Positions 1-7,522 of a stretch of 64,000 nt of DNA are shown one piece after another; position 1 is the first letter of the stretch, and each line of letters opens with the position of its first letter. A program made the position numbers and the translations under genes. This stretch comes from Thalassorhabdus alkalitolerans. Lineage in GTDB: Bacteria; Bacillota; Bacilli; Bacillales; Marinococcaceae. The notes below the pieces were generated by a model that was given only the letters and a program-made list of their open reading frames with translations, was not told where the DNA came from and made no database searches. Location: the NCBI RefSeq assembly GCF_042656585.1, contig NZ_JBHSPG010000023.1; one strand, given 5' to 3'.

Positions 1-1
1 T

Positions 2-154
2 TGGGGAGGTTGGGCTGCTATTGTCACTCCAGACATAATCTGTCTGTTCCTTAACGAGCTTCCAGCCAGTGAAAAACGGAGCCAGTTACTCAGGTTTGCA
101 AAAGAGCAGCTAAACCAGCAGAAAGAGTATGTACTTGTTGGCATAGAGTCGTAG
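2..154 (+). CDS. C-terminal 50 residues of an unidentified protein (cut by window edge)
   Basis: An open frame runs from the window edge to a TAG at 152-154 and reads WGGWAAIVTPD... ending EYVLVGIES. The 5' end lies outside the window. The segment has a hydrophobic stretch followed by a charged, helix-like tail rich in Lys, Glu and Gln. I do not recognise the family. An inverted repeat follows 10 bases after the stop, which fits a gene end. It could also be a chance frame, since only 50 codons are visible. Confidence 0.4.
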   Translation, partial: WGGWAAIVTPDIICLFLNELPASEKRSQLLRFAKEQLNQQKEYVLVGIES

Positions 155-164
155 CCATGCTGAA

Positions 165-200
165 AAGCCCTTGTTTCTTTTAAGGAATCAAGGGCTTATT
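165..200. terminator. Bidirectional hairpin terminator
   Basis: AAGCCCTTG at 165-173 pairs with CAAGGGCTT at 189-197. On the minus strand the stem is followed by TTTTC, so it best serves the minus-strand gene at 246-551; it can also end the partial gene upstream. Confidence 0.6.
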
Positions 201-245
201 ATGGCATTACGCCTGCACTATTTTCAATACGTTGCTTTGGATTCT

Positions 246-551
246 TTAATTCATGTAAGTACCCTCTACCTTGTATTCAATATCTCCGTTATCTAACACT
301 AAAGCCGAAATTTTTTTGATCCGAAGGTTTACTTTTCTATCTTCGATTATAAGTTCGCACTGATCATTATGATTTATTTCAATTCCAGAGACAAATTCAA
401 GTTCCACAGTTCCCGGTACTAATTTTCCTTTTCCATAAATCGCTCCTCCGCCAAGCTGGAGCTGATAAAACTTTTCTCTATAGGGCACCGTGTGCTCAAT
501 GACCTTACCTTCCACGATCACGTTTTTATTTTTGAATAATAGTACAGACAT
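246..551 (-). CDS. Conserved small protein, paralogue of the 52588-52893 product
   Basis: A 101-residue soluble protein with no signal peptide or membrane segment. I do not recognise a named family. It is a clear relative of the protein encoded at 52588-52893, also 101 residues: both begin with a (L/N)LFKN motif followed by a strand ending in V, and both carry GKGKL(V/I)PG and then E(L/F)xF near the middle, followed by a strand-rich C-terminal half. The composition suggests a small beta-sheet protein. The start is supported by AAGGAG about 8 bases upstream. It has its own terminator at 165-200, so it is probably monocistronic. Function unknown. Confidence 0.75.
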   Translation of the reverse strand: MSVLLFKNKNVIVEGKVIEHTVPYREKFYQLQLGGGAIYGKGKLVPGTVELEFVSGIEINHNDQCELIIEDRKVNLRIKKISALVLDNGDIEYKVEGTYMN

Positions 552-892
552 AATAATAACTCCTTCCTATTTTTCAAAATATTCTTCTTGGTAGCTCTCT
601 TATTCCCTGATTAAAACAGAATATAACATTATTCGTTTGACAAAATAACACAAGAATTTTCGCAGTTATTTTTTGGATGTAAGATGATCTCGTCCTTTTT
701 GTTTAATGATTCTTTTTTAAAATAATTTTTTATTACGGTAAGTGAAATTTTTTAAATGAGAACCTCTCCTAGGCAATACCTCTTTTAAAAGCTATAAGCA
801 AGCACTACCTTTGGTTTATTTTTCCTCTCAGTGCTTTTAAAAACAAAAAAACCGGGAAAGGAGCTGTATCCAGAAAAAAGGAGGAATACGTA
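552..892. other. Divergent intergenic region
   Basis: This AT-rich stretch separates the minus-strand gene at 246-551 from the plus-strand LysM gene at 893. It must hold both promoters. An AAAAAAGGAGG ribosome-binding site lies just before the LysM start. I see no further open frame or clear structured RNA in it. Confidence 0.5.
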
Positions 893-1312
893 ATGAAATC
901 AATTAAACTGGCAGCAGCTTCTTTCTTTGCATTGTTGTTCTTTGTTTCATCCGCTAACGCTTCCGATGCCTGCGCCTGCAGTGAACCTTATGAAGTGAAG
1001 CCCGGAGACACGCTCTATTCGTTAGCCCAGCAATACGGAGTGACGGTCGAGCAAATCCAAAATAAAAACTCTATGGGAACATCTACTTATATTATTGCTG
1101 GAGAGGATATTCTCCTTCCTCCGGAACCAATAGAAGATGCTGAGGCCCAGGAACCTTCCGCTGAACCAGATTCTGCGGTATATGTTGTCGAAAGCGGTGA
1201 TACCCTTTATAACATTGCCCAGTCAGAAGGCACGACAGTACACGCCCTGCAAACTAACAACGATATAGAAAGTGACGTAATTTTCCCCGGCCAGGAATTA
1301 ACTATTCAGTAA
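893..1312 (+). CDS. Secreted protein with two LysM domains
   Basis: A 139-residue exported protein that should bind peptidoglycan glycan strands. Residues 1-23 form a signal peptide with a Lys-containing N region, a hydrophobic core and an ANA-S cleavage site. Two LysM domains follow, at about 32-76 (YEVKPGDTLYSLAQQYGVT) and 94-138 (YVVESGDTLYNIAQSEGTT), joined by a Glu/Pro/Ala-rich acidic linker. There is no catalytic domain, so it is either a wall-binding accessory protein or a small spore or wall LysM protein. The start has a strong GGAGG site. A rho-independent terminator follows directly, so it stands alone. Confidence 0.88.
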   Translation: MKSIKLAAASFFALLFFVSSANASDACACSEPYEVKPGDTLYSLAQQYGVTVEQIQNKNSMGTSTYIIAGEDILLPPEPIEDAEAQEPSAEPDSAVYVVESGDTLYNIAQSEGTTVHALQTNNDIESDVIFPGQELTIQ

Positions 1313-1318
1313 ATGATA

Positions 1319-1357
1319 AGAGGAGGTCCCCAAATACTTGAGGACGTCCTCTTTTTT
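1319..1357 (+). terminator. Rho-independent terminator after the LysM gene
   Basis: AGAGGAGGTCC pairs with GGACGTCCTCT (one mismatch) and is followed by a run of T on the plus strand. Confidence 0.8.
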
Positions 1358-1442
1358 GTTTGAGCGCCCCTTTACACCCTGACACACAAAACATAACTTG
1401 CCCCTTTTGGACATACATTGAGGTAATGGAAGGGGGGCTGTT

Positions 1443-2072
1443 ATGAATTTTTTTTATGAATATGGATGGCTGCTGTTCCTAGCGGCCGAAGTCCTGACAT
1501 GGGGAGCTGCCCTGTCATTATTTTTCAGCCGCTATTTCCTTTCATCGAGGTTTCTTACTCATGTCTCGATTGTCAGTATTCTTGCGTTAACTTCTTTTCA
1601 ACTTTATTTAGTAGGAGTCGATTACTATATAAATCAAGAAGTTTCCTTTACCCAGGTACTCATGATCCTTTTTATTTTTTATGCGGCCACCTTTGGAAAA
1701 TCATACATTTCACGCATTGATAGGTACATGAAGCAGAAGTTTGAAAACAGAGATACATCCTGGAAGACTTATCTGCCATTTTCTCTGAAATTTCAGCCCG
1801 AAAGAAAACGGCAGCAACTGTTTTACCTCCACACAGCTGTATTTCTTTCTCTCCATTTATTATTGCTTCCTATGACAAACAGCTCTTTACCGGCCTGGGA
1901 ATGGTCTTTCTATACTGGATGGTTGAGCCAGCCTCACCTCGGGTTCTATCCCCATTACTCATTTAATATTTTCAGTTATGTCTGGAGAATCATCTATATG
2001 ATTGATGCTTTCTTTTTTCTTTGTTTTTCATGGTTTCCTGCGCTGACTCAAAGACTTGGATCTCGCTTATAG
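1443..2072 (+). CDS. Integral membrane protein of unknown function
   Basis: A 209-residue protein with about five to six hydrophobic segments: near residues 8-30, 38-60, 66-85, 125-145 and 175-197, with a basic loop around 87-120 (KSYISRIDRYMKQKF...ERKRQQ) that is probably cytoplasmic. There is no signal peptidase or enzymatic motif. The start follows AAGGGGGG closely. It resembles small, poorly characterised Bacillus membrane proteins, but I cannot name the family. The gene ends convergent to the haloacid dehalogenase gene on the other strand. Confidence 0.7.
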   Translation: MNFFYEYGWLLFLAAEVLTWGAALSLFFSRYFLSSRFLTHVSIVSILALTSFQLYLVGVDYYINQEVSFTQVLMILFIFYAATFGKSYISRIDRYMKQKFENRDTSWKTYLPFSLKFQPERKRQQLFYLHTAVFLSLHLLLLPMTNSSLPAWEWSFYTGWLSQPHLGFYPHYSFNIFSYVWRIIYMIDAFFFLCFSWFPALTQRLGSRL

Positions 2073-2110
2073 AAGGGTCGGCGAGCATTATCCCGGCATC
2101 ATAACACCAA

Positions 2111-2779
2111 TCAGTCAGTATGATTTAACAGCCTTAAAACCCCTGACAAATCAGCGCTTTCTATATCAGGTCTTACGTCAAGCTCTTCAAGGGGCAAGTG
2201 CTTCCGGTTCACCCAGGCTGTACGAAATCCAAAGGCGGACGCTCCAATGATATCCCAGCCATTTGCAGAGACAAATAATACTTCATCTCTTTTTACATTC
2301 AAGTTCCTGAGAACTGACTGGTAAGATGCGGGCACAGGTTTATATTGTTTATAATCATTTACACTGATAATTTTGTGAATAAGAGAAGAGATCACAGATT
2401 GGCTTACAAGAGGTTCAATCATATCCCGGGAGCCATTGGAAAAAATCACACGCTGATAATCATTCAGCCCTTCGAGCACCCCTTTGGCTTCCTGAAAGAC
2501 GTCTAGATTCAGATATTCATTGCGTAATGCCTGCTCGTCACTTTCACCTAACTCAAGCTCTAATTCTTTACACGTATATCGCAAGCTATCTGTAGTGACT
2601 TTTGAAAACGGCTCATAGATACCCATAAGCTGACGTAAAAACGTGTATTCAATTTGCTTTTGCCTCCATCTTTCACTTATCTCCCTTCCGTTTCCCGGAA
2701 ATAATTGCTCTGCCTTCTTTTCCACTGAGTGTACATCAAAAAGAGTTCCGTATGCGTCAAAAACAATCGCTTGAACCAT
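2111..2779 (-). CDS. Type II haloacid dehalogenase
   Basis: A 222-residue HAD-superfamily hydrolase, the usual length for (S)-2-haloacid dehalogenases, which turn 2-haloalkanoic acids into 2-hydroxy acids. Visible motifs are the nucleophile motif DAYGTLFD (residues 8-15), SNGS near 115 (motif II), the conserved Lys in YKPVPASY (motif III) and the type II hallmark SANGWDIIGA near 171-180 with the acidic motif. The cap domain lies between about 20 and 95. Close family members also include phosphatases of unknown substrate, but the SANGWD motif favours the dehalogenase type. Probably cytosolic and monocistronic. Confidence 0.85.
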   Translation of the reverse strand: MVQAIVFDAYGTLFDVHSVEKKAEQLFPGNGREISERWRQKQIEYTFLRQLMGIYEPFSKVTTDSLRYTCKELELELGESDEQALRNEYLNLDVFQEAKGVLEGLNDYQRVIFSNGSRDMIEPLVSQSVISSLIHKIISVNDYKQYKPVPASYQSVLRNLNVKRDEVLFVSANGWDIIGASAFGFRTAWVNRKHLPLEELDVRPDIESADLSGVLRLLNHTD

Positions 2780-2855
2780 ATTACTCTCCCTCCATGCTGT
2801 TTCTTTTCCTCGCGTTCAGAAATTACCTTTTACAATGTTCGAGTCTTTCCCGATA

Positions 2856-2899
2856 AAAACCTTCTATTGGATGTGACCATCACTCCATAAGAAGGTTTT
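2856..2899. terminator. Inverted repeat between haloacid dehalogenase and EAL genes
   Basis: AAAACCTTCT at 2856-2865 pairs with AGAAGGTTTT at 2890-2899 around a 24-base loop, with T-rich sequence following. It may terminate the EAL/GGDEF transcript reading leftward or act in both directions. Confidence 0.45.
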
Positions 2900-3004
2900 C
2901 TTTGTTTTTTGTTTGCTTGCTTACATATCACGATACCTGTGAAAGGACTGGTTCGTTTTCACATGAAGTCATCTTTGTTTTCAAATCTTACATGATCGTT
3001 TTGC

Positions 3005-3756
3005 TTAGCTTTGGAGGTGTTCTCCAACAGTTTTCCGGCTTTTCAAAAGCCCTTCGGATGAATAGGGGCTTAAGTATGGTCCCTGTCCTATTCCACATTT
3101 TAATTCTTTTACTTTTTTGTATTGATAGCCAGTCTTAATCCCATCAGCCTTCACTGTTAAATGAAGTCTTTGACAATGTAAGATAATCGTTTCCATAATC
3201 AGTAAGTTGCGATTATTTTCTTCCATTCCTCCTATAATAAAATCGGGTATTTTGACGCCCTGGATTGGAAGGTTTGATAGTTGAGTTAAAAAAGTAGTTC
3301 CCGGCTTAAAATCTGTAATAAAAATATTAACTCCCAGGGCTTGAAGTGCTGAAAGCTTCAGCTCAGCTTCCTTTAGATCTTTCATTACGGTGGTGTGCGA
3401 CAGGTTTATTTCTAACAGCCAGGGACTCAAACCCGTTTGAAAAAAGCTTCTTGTACTTCGTCGACAAATGTACTCTCCTTAAAATGTTTGCTTTCGATCG
3501 TCACTATATTTTTTTTACTGCAGCCTTGTTCCTCGCGTTCTTTTCCCAGTGCGCACACTTCCCTCAACATCCAGCGGCTGAAAGGAACAACCACATGGGA
3601 GGCAACGTCCTCCTGAAAAAGAAATTGTTCAGGAATTTCTCCTTTTGAAGAGTGACTCCATTCAGGTGTAAACTCTATTCCAATTATCATGTCCGTCTGT
3701 AAATTCATGACAGGCACATGTTCAAGAATAGTTTCTGTGCTTTCCAAAGCATTCAT
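3005..3756 (-). pseudogene. EAL-domain protein, degenerate and frameshifted
   Basis: Two minus-strand frames (3756-3427 and 3430-3005) together make one EAL domain of about 250 residues. The first ends VDEVQEAFFKRV; the next frame continues TGLSPWLLEINLS, matching the usual TGLxPxxLELEITES region. A single missing base in the A-run at 3440-3445 (T-run in the coding strand) would join them. Even when joined, catalysis looks lost: the EAL signature is replaced by IEFTPEW and the DDFGTG metal site by TDFKPG. At best it would be a c-di-GMP binding or interaction domain. It begins 6 bases after the GGDEF gene, as if a GGDEF-EAL protein had been split. Confidence 0.8.
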
Positions 3757-3762
3757 TATTTC

Positions 3763-5682
3763 TCATCCCTGCTTTTCCAGCTCCCGGTCTTGCATGCCAA
3801 TCTCCTCATCGTAAACAGAATATTGGTTTCTTCCCTTTTTCTTCGCTTCATACATCGCAAAGTCTGCTTTTTTAATTAGCATTTTTACCGTTTCATGCCC
3901 ATCCTCCCTGGGGAAAGCAATCCCGATGCTTGGTGTGGAAAAGATATTGTGTCCCCTTATGGTATATTTCTTGCTTAACGTTGAAATCATGCGATTCACA
4001 AGTGCGAAGGCATCTTCTTTTGTTTTAAGGCCTGTTACCAGGATCGTAAACTCATCTCCCCCTTGCCTTGAAACCATATCATGGGGACGAATGCTGGTTT
4101 GCATCCGTTCAGCAGCTGCACATAACAGCATGTCTCCTATTTCATGGCCCAATTTATCATTAATGCATTTAAACCTGTCTAAATCAAGGTACAGGACAGC
4201 CATTATTGCTTTTTCCTTTTCAATTTGGTTTAACGCTTCCTCAACTGCCTTCTCAAACTTTATTCGATTGGGAAGACCTGTTAAAGGATCATGGTAGGCC
4301 ATGCGGGCCATTTTTTCTTCGGATTCTTTAAGGTTTGTTATATCTTTCATAATGCCGTGAATACCTACTACTTTTTCTTCAACAAAAATAGGAATAAAGG
4401 TACAGCTTGTGATATACCCTTGATTAGCCTGATTTCGAAACGTCGTCTCAAAATTTTGTGACGCGCCCCCAGCAGCTTTTTCAAAATGAATATAAAAAGC
4501 ATCTTTTGAAGCGGCCTCTATAAACATGAAAATAGGATTAAGAAGAAGAGATTCTTCCTTTTCACCCGCCAGCCTGGAAAAGGAAGAATTTATCATCGTT
4601 ATTTCTCCTGATAGATTTAAAGAATAAACTGGATCAGGATGATTTTCAAAGATGGAACGGTACCTCTGTGTACTGATTTCTAACTGTTTGTTCTGCTTGT
4701 TAAATTCATGTAAAAGTTTCCGGCTTCCTAACAGAGCGAGAACCTGTCTTAGCATTATTAGAGATATGACCAGGCTGATTCCTATGGTAAGAGAGTTTAC
4801 TTCTGAACCGTCTGAAGCGATAAAGACAATAATAAGTATGACAGTACTTCCATATGGAAGTATCACTTCCCTTATAATAAATTGACTTTGAACCCCTTGA
4901 TGGATTGCACTCTCCTTCATCCTGTCTGTTCTGTACATATAAGCTGAATACCCTATTAAGAACAAAGCCAATGTAAACAAAGGATCAATCAGGCTTCCTG
5001 TCATATACGCTTCTGCAGCCATCAAATATAATAATAAAGCATCTGCAAGTGTAAAGAGGACTATGCCTGTTGTTAAAACATGTAGACAAATCCTGAAATA
5101 CGAATCCTTCGAACGGAAATACACTAAAAGGACTCCAAACAAAATCGCCAAATCAGCTGCCGGATAGCCTATATAAATAAGAAGAAAAAGGTCCCCGCTT
5201 TCTCGAGTTGCAATAATATCTCTAATGATAAAATGATAGGTAAAAGTAAAGGCTGTTATCATTACAATCGTCATCTCTATTAAAAAGCGAGCATTATGGA
5301 CAATTTTATTCTTTTGAAGCAAAAAATAAACAAATGCGGTTATAAAACAAATGACCTGCAGGAAATAAAAGTAGTCAGCTGGCCCGGGAAAAGTGATGCC
5401 CTCTTGCAAAACTGATTCCACGTAAAACCAGTAGACCTCTCCAATAAAATAAATAAATGTGCCGGTTCCAAGAAAGAACCAGAAGGGTTTTATCCAGCGT
5501 TCACTTCTCGTGTAGGCATGAAATATTGTTAGTGCTGCAAGGAATGGTCCAACCATTGCAAAAACACTTTGGATGAGCAAGGATGAATGGGAACCAGGAG
5601 TCAAAAAAAGTATCGCTACGTAGTATGTTATGATATACACTGCTATGAAAATGATAGGGAAGACGTGAGCAGATCTTATCAT
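3763..5682 (-). CDS. Membrane-bound PAS-GGDEF diguanylate cyclase
   Basis: A protein of about 639 residues that should make c-di-GMP from two GTP. The N-terminal 320 residues hold about eight to nine membrane helices, similar in character to the DUF4084-type sensors of Bacillus cyclases. A short coiled linker, a PAS domain (about 345-455, starting RYRSIFENHPDPVY) and a GGDEF domain (about 470-625) follow. The active site is intact as GGDEF, and an RPHD inhibitory site sits five residues before it. I chose ATG 5682 for its spacing to GGTGGGGG; a GTG at 5694 is possible. The broken EAL gene lies 6 bases downstream, in the same transcription unit. Confidence 0.88.
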   Translation of the reverse strand: MIRSAHVFPIIFIAVYIITYYVAILFLTPGSHSSLLIQSVFAMVGPFLAALTIFHAYTRSERWIKPFWFFLGTGTFIYFIGEVYWFYVESVLQEGITFPGPADYFYFLQVICFITAFVYFLLQKNKIVHNARFLIEMTIVMITAFTFTYHFIIRDIIATRESGDLFLLIYIGYPAADLAILFGVLLVYFRSKDSYFRICLHVLTTGIVLFTLADALLLYLMAAEAYMTGSLIDPLFTLALFLIGYSAYMYRTDRMKESAIHQGVQSQFIIREVILPYGSTVILIIVFIASDGSEVNSLTIGISLVISLIMLRQVLALLGSRKLLHEFNKQNKQLEISTQRYRSIFENHPDPVYSLNLSGEITMINSSFSRLAGEKEESLLLNPIFMFIEAASKDAFYIHFEKAAGGASQNFETTFRNQANQGYITSCTFIPIFVEEKVVGIHGIMKDITNLKESEEKMARMAYHDPLTGLPNRIKFEKAVEEALNQIEKEKAIMAVLYLDLDRFKCINDKLGHEIGDMLLCAAAERMQTSIRPHDMVSRQGGDEFTILVTGLKTKEDAFALVNRMISTLSKKYTIRGHNIFSTPSIGIAFPREDGHETVKMLIKKADFAMYEAKKKGRNQYSVYDEEIGMQDRELEKQG

Positions 5683-6044
5683 TGGCACCCCCACCCTTTC
5701 TTTTATAGGTAATTATTACTGTGTCTTTATTCCCATTATACAATATATGGTTATGACAATGTAAAGCAAATTTTCTATTATTTTTGAAAATAAAAAACAC
5801 AGCAGCCTGAAGGACGCCGTGTTTTTATTCTGATCGTTTTTCCTGCCTATCCAGTGGCAACTGCGTATTTCCCTCCTGGTACAGTTAAGTGATTTTGCAC
5901 GGCGTGCATAGAAAGCCGGAAGCTGATTAGCCTTATAAACCTTGCGGCCATCCTGAACTCTTCCTGCGCTAAATCCCCCTTGGCGTCTGCCCTTTTCCCT
6001 TTTTATCATGATCTCATCTTTTCTTTTTTTGTTTTTCTTTTTAA
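5683..6044. other. Intergenic region with a candidate small RNA on the minus strand
   Basis: From about 6010 to 5793 on the minus strand there is a GC-richer segment (the surroundings are AT-rich) ending in a hairpin, with AAAAACAC at 5793-5800 pairing with GTGTTTTT at 5819-5826. The segment contains local complementarity such as GCACGCCGTGC. The longest frame across it (97 codons from 6009) runs through the hairpin and is very rich in Arg and Cys, so I do not believe it codes. A structured non-coding RNA of about 200 bases or a very short peptide gene is possible. The promoter of the cyclase gene lies in 5683-5790. Confidence 0.4.
5793..5826 (-). terminator. Hairpin terminator downstream of the candidate small RNA
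   Basis: AAAAACAC (5793-5800) pairs with GTGTTTTT (5819-5826). It lies upstream of the cyclase gene, not after any clear coding frame. Confidence 0.6.
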
Positions 6045-6087
6045 AGTGATTTCTATCACAAAACCTTTGTTTTGTGATTGCTATACT
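6045..6087 (+). promoter_or_regulatory. FNR/CRP-type site at -41.5 with a TATACT -10 element
   Basis: AGTGATTTCTATCACA at 6045-6060 matches the TGTGA-N6-TCACA box in nine of ten positions. TATACT at 6082-6087 gives a predicted start near 6094, placing the box centre at -41.5, the class II activator position used by Bacillus Fnr. The second half-site also forms a 10-bp perfect inverted repeat (ATCACAAAAC) with 6069-6078. There is no good -35, as expected for an activated promoter. Confidence 0.65.
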
Positions 6088-6128
6088 TTTCTTATGAATA
6101 AAGTACAGGATAAAGGAGAGTGATAAGC

Positions 6129-6383
6129 ATGTTGATGGACTTTCTTTCTCATTATCAAATAAATGCTTATGACCTGATCACCTTAAAAGCAAGCAACCAG
6201 ACTATGAGCATAGACGAATTTATCACTTATATAGAAGATGTAAACAAAAGCAACGCTATAAAAGAACGGTTATTAACTCTCGGGATGTTAATAGATAAAG
6301 ACAGGATTCTGGCTTATTTAGCAGGCACGGCAGAATTATTCTTGCAGCACAGCAATCTAACTGTCCAGAAGCAATGGACATAG
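6129..6383 (+). CDS. Small protein of unknown function, first gene of the FNR-type unit
   Basis: An 84-residue soluble, helical protein (MLMDFLSHYQINAYDL...). No domain recognised. ATG 6129 has GGAG ten bases upstream; a GTG at 6120 overlaps the ribosome-binding site and is unlikely. It contains repeated hydrophobic and acidic residues and a short segment DRILAYLAGTAELFL that may form an amphipathic helix. It is followed 16 bases later by the NreA-like GAF gene, so the two are very probably co-transcribed from the FNR-type promoter. This context suggests a part in oxygen or nitrate response, but that is inference. Confidence 0.6.
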   Translation: MLMDFLSHYQINAYDLITLKASNQTMSIDEFITYIEDVNKSNAIKERLLTLGMLIDKDRILAYLAGTAELFLQHSNLTVQKQWT

Positions 6384-6399
6384 CAAGGGAGAGCTTTTT

Positions 6400-6834
6400 A
6401 TGGATTCTTGTTTTGAACAGGATTTACAGATGATAAAAAAAGAGACAAATAGTGACTTTGCCGCTATTGCCTGGACTGAGGAAGGGGGCAAAACCCACCG
6501 CTGGAAGGATGCTGTCGGCTTTTCAAATGACAGATATAAAAATATTTGCAAAAGAAATGGCTCAGGTCTTGCAGGTGTAATCTTTACTGCAGGAAGGCCG
6601 TTTCGATTAGATAGTGAGAATCCCAATTTAGAGCGTAAGAGGCTGGAATCTCCAATTATGCTTGCAGAGAACCTTTTTGCCGCAGCTGCTGTGCCAATTA
6701 AAATGAATGATAAAGTAAAAGGAATTCTTCTCGTCGGAAGCCGGGCTGAAAGACTTTATACGAAGTCGGACCTCTCCCATATGACCAAAACTGCAGAAAA
6801 AATCGGTGCCTGGCACCCTGCTCGAATGTCATAA
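6400..6834 (+). CDS. GAF-domain protein resembling nitrate sensor NreA
   Basis: A 144-residue single GAF domain. The pattern W(K)xxxGxxNDRYKxIxxRxGxGxAGxxFxxGRPF, then SPIMLAENLxAxxAVPIxxNxxVxGxLLVG, is like Staphylococcus NreA, a GAF protein that binds nitrate and modulates the NreBC two-component system. No NreB or NreC gene is present nearby. It has a good AAGGGAG site. The FNR-type promoter upstream fits an anaerobic or nitrate role. The last ten residues (IGAWHPARMS) are encoded by a 13-base repeat found at other gene ends in the window, so the natural C-terminus may have been altered. It could be a general GAF sensor instead. Confidence 0.65.
   Translation: MDSCFEQDLQMIKKETNSDFAAIAWTEEGGKTHRWKDAVGFSNDRYKNICKRNGSGLAGVIFTAGRPFRLDSENPNLERKRLESPIMLAENLFAAAAVPIKMNDKVKGILLVGSRAERLYTKSDLSHMTKTAEKIGAWHPARMS
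6805..6817. repeat. GGTGCCTGGCACC repeat, copy 1
   Basis: A 13-base near-palindrome within the last codons of the GAF gene. Other copies lie at 6897-6909, 12753-12765 and 14620-14632, all at gene 3' ends. Confidence 0.8.
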
Positions 6835-6840
6835 AAAAAT

Positions 6841-6871
6841 GGCAGAATCCTTCTTATGAAAGGATTCCACC
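6841..6871. terminator. Bidirectional terminator between convergent genes
   Basis: GAATCCTT at 6845-6852 pairs with AAGGATTC at 6860-6867, flanked by A and T runs on both sides. It overlaps the 3' end of the minus-strand gene. Confidence 0.8.
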
Positions 6872-7321
6872 GTTTTTTTCTGTTACAGCTGAATCGGGTG
6901 CCAGGTACCAGGAAGAAAATTCCATTATTTCAAGAATGTCTTCTTCGGAAATATGGAGCATGCGTGCAATTTCGGCAACATATGGGCTTTTTGATTCTCT
7001 TGTAACCAGTACATCGTTTGTTTCTTTTATATCCCTGGGGCTTGGCAATGCTTGCCCCTGCAGTTCTTTTCTTTTATGTTTCATACGCTTTAAAGCGTTT
7101 ATTCTTATGACTGCCATTACATCTTTTTTGCTGTAGGTCTGGCATGCCTGCAGCTCTTCAATAGAAAAATACATTCCAGCTGATCGGTACAGCGGTATTT
7201 CCTCCGTTGATTTGGCAAAGGTTAAAGCAAGGTGTTCAATCTCTTTTTCTACTTCAAGCATTATATACAAAGGTGCACCAATAGAATCAAGAGCCAGCGC
7301 TTCAGATGGAATCATCCCCAT
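6854..7321 (-). CDS. Protein of unknown function with a C-terminal HTH-like segment
   Basis: A 155-residue soluble protein. I do not recognise the family. The N-terminal half is acidic and helical; a basic stretch (RMKHKRKELQ, about 80-90) leads to a segment near 112-135 (SPYVAEIARMLHISEEDILEIMEF) that reads like a helix-turn-helix of the sigma-factor region 3/4 type. The start follows AAAGGAGG. A copy of the GGTGCCAGGTACC repeat (6897-6909) encodes part of the C-terminus (WYLAPDS). Convergent with the NreA-like gene. It may be a DNA-binding or anti-sigma-like protein; this is weak. Confidence 0.6.
   Translation of the reverse strand: MGMIPSEALALDSIGAPLYIMLEVEKEIEHLALTFAKSTEEIPLYRSAGMYFSIEELQACQTYSKKDVMAVIRINALKRMKHKRKELQGQALPSPRDIKETNDVLVTRESKSPYVAEIARMLHISEEDILEIMEFSSWYLAPDSAVTEKNGGILS
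6897..6909. repeat. GGTGCCAGGTACC repeat, copy 2
   Basis: Matches GGTGCCAGGCACC with one change. It lies inside the 3' end of the minus-strand gene at 6854-7321. Confidence 0.7.
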
Positions 7322-7522
7322 TGTTTTCCTCCTTTTTTTACCTTTATCTTCATCTTAAGCAAAGAATATATAATATCTAGTGAGAAATGTCACTTTTAGT
7401 AAAAAAAGGTACTTATCTCCTACAAACAACCACCTGGACTCCTGGGCCCTCTGTCATATAATAGCGTTCAACACTTTCATATCATCTGTTTTTCTTTCAG
7501 AATATTACAAGTGCCTTGGGTG

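Noticed and set aside
2056..2250. Plus-strand frame of 64 codons after the membrane protein
   Set aside because: Overlaps the haloacid dehalogenase gene in antisense and has no start signal.
5852..5858. GCCACTG on the minus strand, a motif also found in cobalamin riboswitches
   Set aside because: The other conserved parts of that riboswitch are missing and no B12 gene follows.
5716..6009. Minus-strand frame of 97 codons
   Set aside because: Arg/Cys-rich, crosses a terminator hairpin and has no ribosome-binding site. Kept only as a candidate RNA region.
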